From NCBI GenBank assembly GCA_946480345.1, contig CAMLJR010000048.1, positions 1 to 18,513 on the forward strand: a stretch of DNA of 18,513 bases. Direction: 5' to 3'. Each line of letters starts with the position of its first letter. The first letter of the stretch is position 1. Positions 16,568 through 18,513 of the stretch are shown here, piece by piece. The stretch is from an uncultured Spongiibacteraceae bacterium (GTDB lineage: Bacteria > Pseudomonadota > Gammaproteobacteria > Pseudomonadales > CAMLJR01). A program made the position numbers and the translations under genes. Under the pieces are notes generated by a model, which had not been told where the DNA came from, ran no database searches, and worked only from the letters and a program-made list of their open reading frames with translations.

Positions 16568-16602
16568 GGCGATTCACTCACAATGCTATCAATCGTAAAA
16601 AA

Positions 16603-16932
16603 TTATCCGGTTCGTTTCGCTTTAACGGATTTATCGGGTTTACAGCTTTTCCCGCCGCAACAGTTTTCGGTCAGGTAATCCATCAGCTCGTTCATCAGCG
16701 CGATGTTGGGCGCATAAAAAATATTGCGGCCCTCGCGCGTGGCGGTAATCAAGCCGGCTCGATTCAACTCCTTCAAGTGAAATGAAAGCGTTGCCGGCGG
16801 AATGCCCAGTTCCTCGCCGATCTCACCGACGCAAAGCCCATTGGGGCCGTGCTGAACCAGCAAGCGAAAAATGGTTAGCCGGCTTTCTTGGGCCAGCGCG
16901 GCGAGATTCATGACGGCGGTTGATATATCCAT
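16603..16932 (-). CDS. arsR: ArsR/SmtB-family arsenic-responsive repressor
   Basis: A 109-residue winged-helix repressor. The DNA-recognition helix is in I-P-P-A-T-L-S-F-H-L-K-E-L near residues 44-56, and the wing is in A-T-R-E-G-R-N-I-F-Y near 64-73. It lacks the E. coli-type C-V-C-D-L-C site; instead it has C91-C92 and C97 in the C-terminal tail (E-N-C-C-G-G-K-S-C), resembling the As(III) site of Acidithiobacillus ArsR. It should bind its own promoter and release it when arsenite binds. It is the first gene of arsR-arsC-acr3. The start at 16932 gives the usual N-terminus, but there is little room for an SD. Confidence 0.95.
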   Translation of the reverse strand: MDISTAVMNLAALAQESRLTIFRLLVQHGPNGLCVGEIGEELGIPPATLSFHLKELNRAGLITATREGRNIFYAPNIALMNELMDYLTENCCGGKSCKPDKSVKAKRTG

Positions 16933-16941
16933 AGTTCCAAG

Positions 16942-16969
16942 TCTATAGAATTATTTGGTGGCATGGCAA
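16942..16969 (-). promoter_or_regulatory. Putative arsR promoter
   Basis: Read on the minus strand, TTGCCA (16969-16964) and TATAGA (16947-16942) form a sigma70-like -35/-10 pair with a 16-base spacer. The -10 lies within the 8-base palindrome TCTATAGA (16942-16949), a plausible part of the ArsR operator. The -10 ends only nine bases before the arsR ATG, so the transcript would be almost leaderless. Confidence 0.45.
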
Positions 16970-17004
16970 ATCCTTTGAGCGACAACTTCCATCGTCGTTA
17001 CCTA

Positions 17005-18513
17005 TCAGCCATGTGCTTCCGGCGCATAACGCGTGAGCACGTGCGCGGTCATTCCCTTCGCGAGTTCTTCTTCGCCAAAGAATACGGTGCCGAGTTGCTC
17101 GGCGCGCATCATTTTCGATTCTTCATCGGTATGCGTGCGCAACACGATTTCGATAGTCGGGTTCAGTGTGCGCGCGATGTCTGCCATCTTGCGCGAGTTC
17201 ATTGGATCGGGTGACGCGATTACCAGCATGGATGCTTTGAAAATATGCGCTTGAATCAGCACGGAGGGATCGCTGGCATCGCCGGATACCGCCGCCAGAC
17301 CTTGTTTGCGCAGCGTATCGACTAGCTCGCGGTTCTGTTCGGCGATAACGAATGGAATATTTCTCGCGAGCAACGCATCCGCGATACGGTGGCCGACGCG
17401 ACCGTAACCGACGATGACTACTTGCCCTTCCAGATATTTGCTGTCGGTCGTCATCGGCAGCTCGGAATAGGGATCGCTGCGCTGTTCGAGTTTGCGTGCG
17501 AGCTGCGAGCGTTCGAGCGCCCAGGTGCGCAATGGCGAGATAGAGGCGAACACAACCGGATTTAGCGCAATTGAAATCAGCGCACCGGCAACGATCAAGC
17601 TCATGCCCTCGGGCGGCAGCAATTTCAATTGCGTGCCGAGTGCCGCGAGGATGAATGAGAATTCGCCGATCTGCGCCAGACTCGCGGCGACGGTGAGACC
17701 CGTGTTGAGCGGGTAGCGCATCGCGAGCACGAGTGCCAATGCGGCGAGGGTTTTGCCAACGACGATGATCGCGACAACGATCAGCACACTGAGCGGCGCT
17801 TCCAGCAATATTTTCGGCTCGAACAACATGCCCACCGAAACAAAAAACAGCACCGAAAATGCATCGCGCAACGGCAACGATTCTTCCGCGGCGCGATGGC
17901 TGTATTCCGATTCGCGCATCACCATGCCGGCGAAAAAAGCGCCGAGTGCAAATGACACGCTAAATAATTTCGAAGCGCCATAGGCAATGCCGATGGCGGC
18001 GGCGACGATCGCGAGCGTAAATAATTCACGCGAACCGGTGCGCGCGATTTGCCAGAGCAGCCACGGCAAAAGACGGCGGCCGGCAATCAACATGATCGCA
18101 ATGAACGCCACGACGCCGAATAATGTTTTTGCAATGACCAACCACAGCGGTCCGGTGGTGGCGACTTCTACCTGACCGCCGAGCACGCCGGCGAGTGGCG
18201 GCAGTAACACCAATACCAGCACAGTCATTAAATCTTCGACGACCAGCCATCCGACCGCGATGCGGCCATTCATCGAATCGAGCAGACCGCGGCTTTCCAG
18301 CGCTTTCAACAGCACCACCGTGCTTGCGCACGAGAGCGATATACCGAACACCAGCGCGCCGCCCCAGCTCCAGCCCCACATCATGGAAGCGAATACGCCA
18401 AGCAACGTGGCCAGCAGCATTTGCACAATCGCGCCGGGTACTGCGATGCGTTTTACCGCGAGCAGATCGTCGAGCGAAAAATGCAGGCCGACACCGAACA
18501 TCAGCAACATCAC
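17005..18513 (-). CDS. Monovalent cation:proton antiporter-2, YbaL/Kef type, partial at the right edge
   Basis: 502 residues are visible and the N-terminus lies beyond the window; about 50-60 residues are probably missing by comparison with E. coli YbaL (about 558). The first part is a CPA2-type membrane domain with L-L-M-F-G-V-G-L-H-F-S and V-G-W-L-V-V-E-D-L, the latter holding the acidic residue of the ion path. The cytoplasmic C-terminal part is a TrkA-N/RCK Rossmann domain starting with V-I-V-G-Y-G-R-V-G (coded near 17393-17415), which binds a nucleotide and gates transport. Such proteins exchange K+ or Na+ for protons at the inner membrane. It ends 72 bases before arsR on the same strand; the separate arsR promoter suggests independent control. 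Confidence 0.93.
   Translation of the reverse strand: MMLLMFGVGLHFSLDDLLAVKRIAVPGAIVQMLLATLLGVFASMMWGWSWGGALVFGISLSCASTVVLLKALESRGLLDSMNGRIAVGWLVVEDLMTVLVLVLLPPLAGVLGGQVEVATTGPLWLVIAKTLFGVVAFIAIMLIAGRRLLPWLLWQIARTGSRELFTLAIVAAAIGIAYGASKLFSVSFALGAFFAGMVMRESEYSHRAAEESLPLRDAFSVLFFVSVGMLFEPKILLEAPLSVLIVVAIIVVGKTLAALALVLAMRYPLNTGLTVAASLAQIGEFSFILAALGTQLKLLPPEGMSLIVAGALISIALNPVVFASISPLRTWALERSQLARKLEQRSDPYSELPMTTDSKYLEGQVVIVGYGRVGHRIADALLARNIPFVIAEQNRELVDTLRKQGLAAVSGDASDPSVLIQAHIFKASMLVIASPDPMNSRKMADIARTLNPTIEIVLRTHTDEESKMMRAEQLGTVFFGEEELAKGMTAHVLTRYAPEAHG

Noticed and set aside
15000..16932. Arsenic genes as part of a mobile element
   Set aside because: No transposase, integrase, terminal repeats or duplicated target site seen on either side; base composition looks like its neighbours by eye.

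Overview
The window reads as a chromosomal segment of a gammaproteobacterium, possibly near Pseudomonadales or Cellvibrionales. The signs are a 180-kDa-type NAD-glutamate dehydrogenase, a membrane-associated class 2 PyrD, a YbaL-type antiporter and a MoxR/DUF58 pair. The lineage is an inference from gene content; no rRNA or tRNA gene is present to fix it. Coding density is high and no intergenic stretch exceeds about 215 bases. I see no transposase, integrase, CRISPR array or attachment site.

Left part (1-1483, minus strand): a MoxR AAA+ ATPase followed by a DUF58 protein that runs off the left edge. This is the usual start of a MoxR/DUF58/VWA chaperone operon.

Metal-acquisition part (1614-6970, plus strand): a good Fur-box match precedes a FhuA/FoxA-like TonB-dependent siderophore receptor, which is tightly followed by a PepSY membrane protein of the PiuB/FoxB kind. 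Next comes a compact group of four small envelope genes: a Cys-containing exported protein (CzcI/DUF2946-like), a small outer-membrane beta-barrel, a periplasmic heavy-metal-associated (MerP-like) protein with GMxCxxC, and a MerT-like inner-membrane protein with a CC pair in TM1 and two more cysteines between TM2 and TM3. No merR or merA is present, so this is best read as an envelope-spanning metal transport set of unknown substrate, and it is the strongest candidate here for something under-described. A perfect 16-bp palindrome plus an extra copy of its GCACGTGC core lies just before the barrel gene.

Metabolic part (7017-13017, plus strand): the NAD-glutamate dehydrogenase gene, whose leader can form a hairpin that buries its ribosome binding site; a rho-independent terminator whose stem includes the last codons and stop of that gene; and pyrD for pyrimidine synthesis.

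Right part (13036-18513, minus strand), in transcription order: the C-terminal part of a YbaL/Kef-type cation:proton antiporter, an arsenic operon arsR-arsC-acr3 with its own promoter, an exported DUF1080 protein, and a YbhN/LPG-synthase-TM family membrane protein that ends convergently with pyrD.
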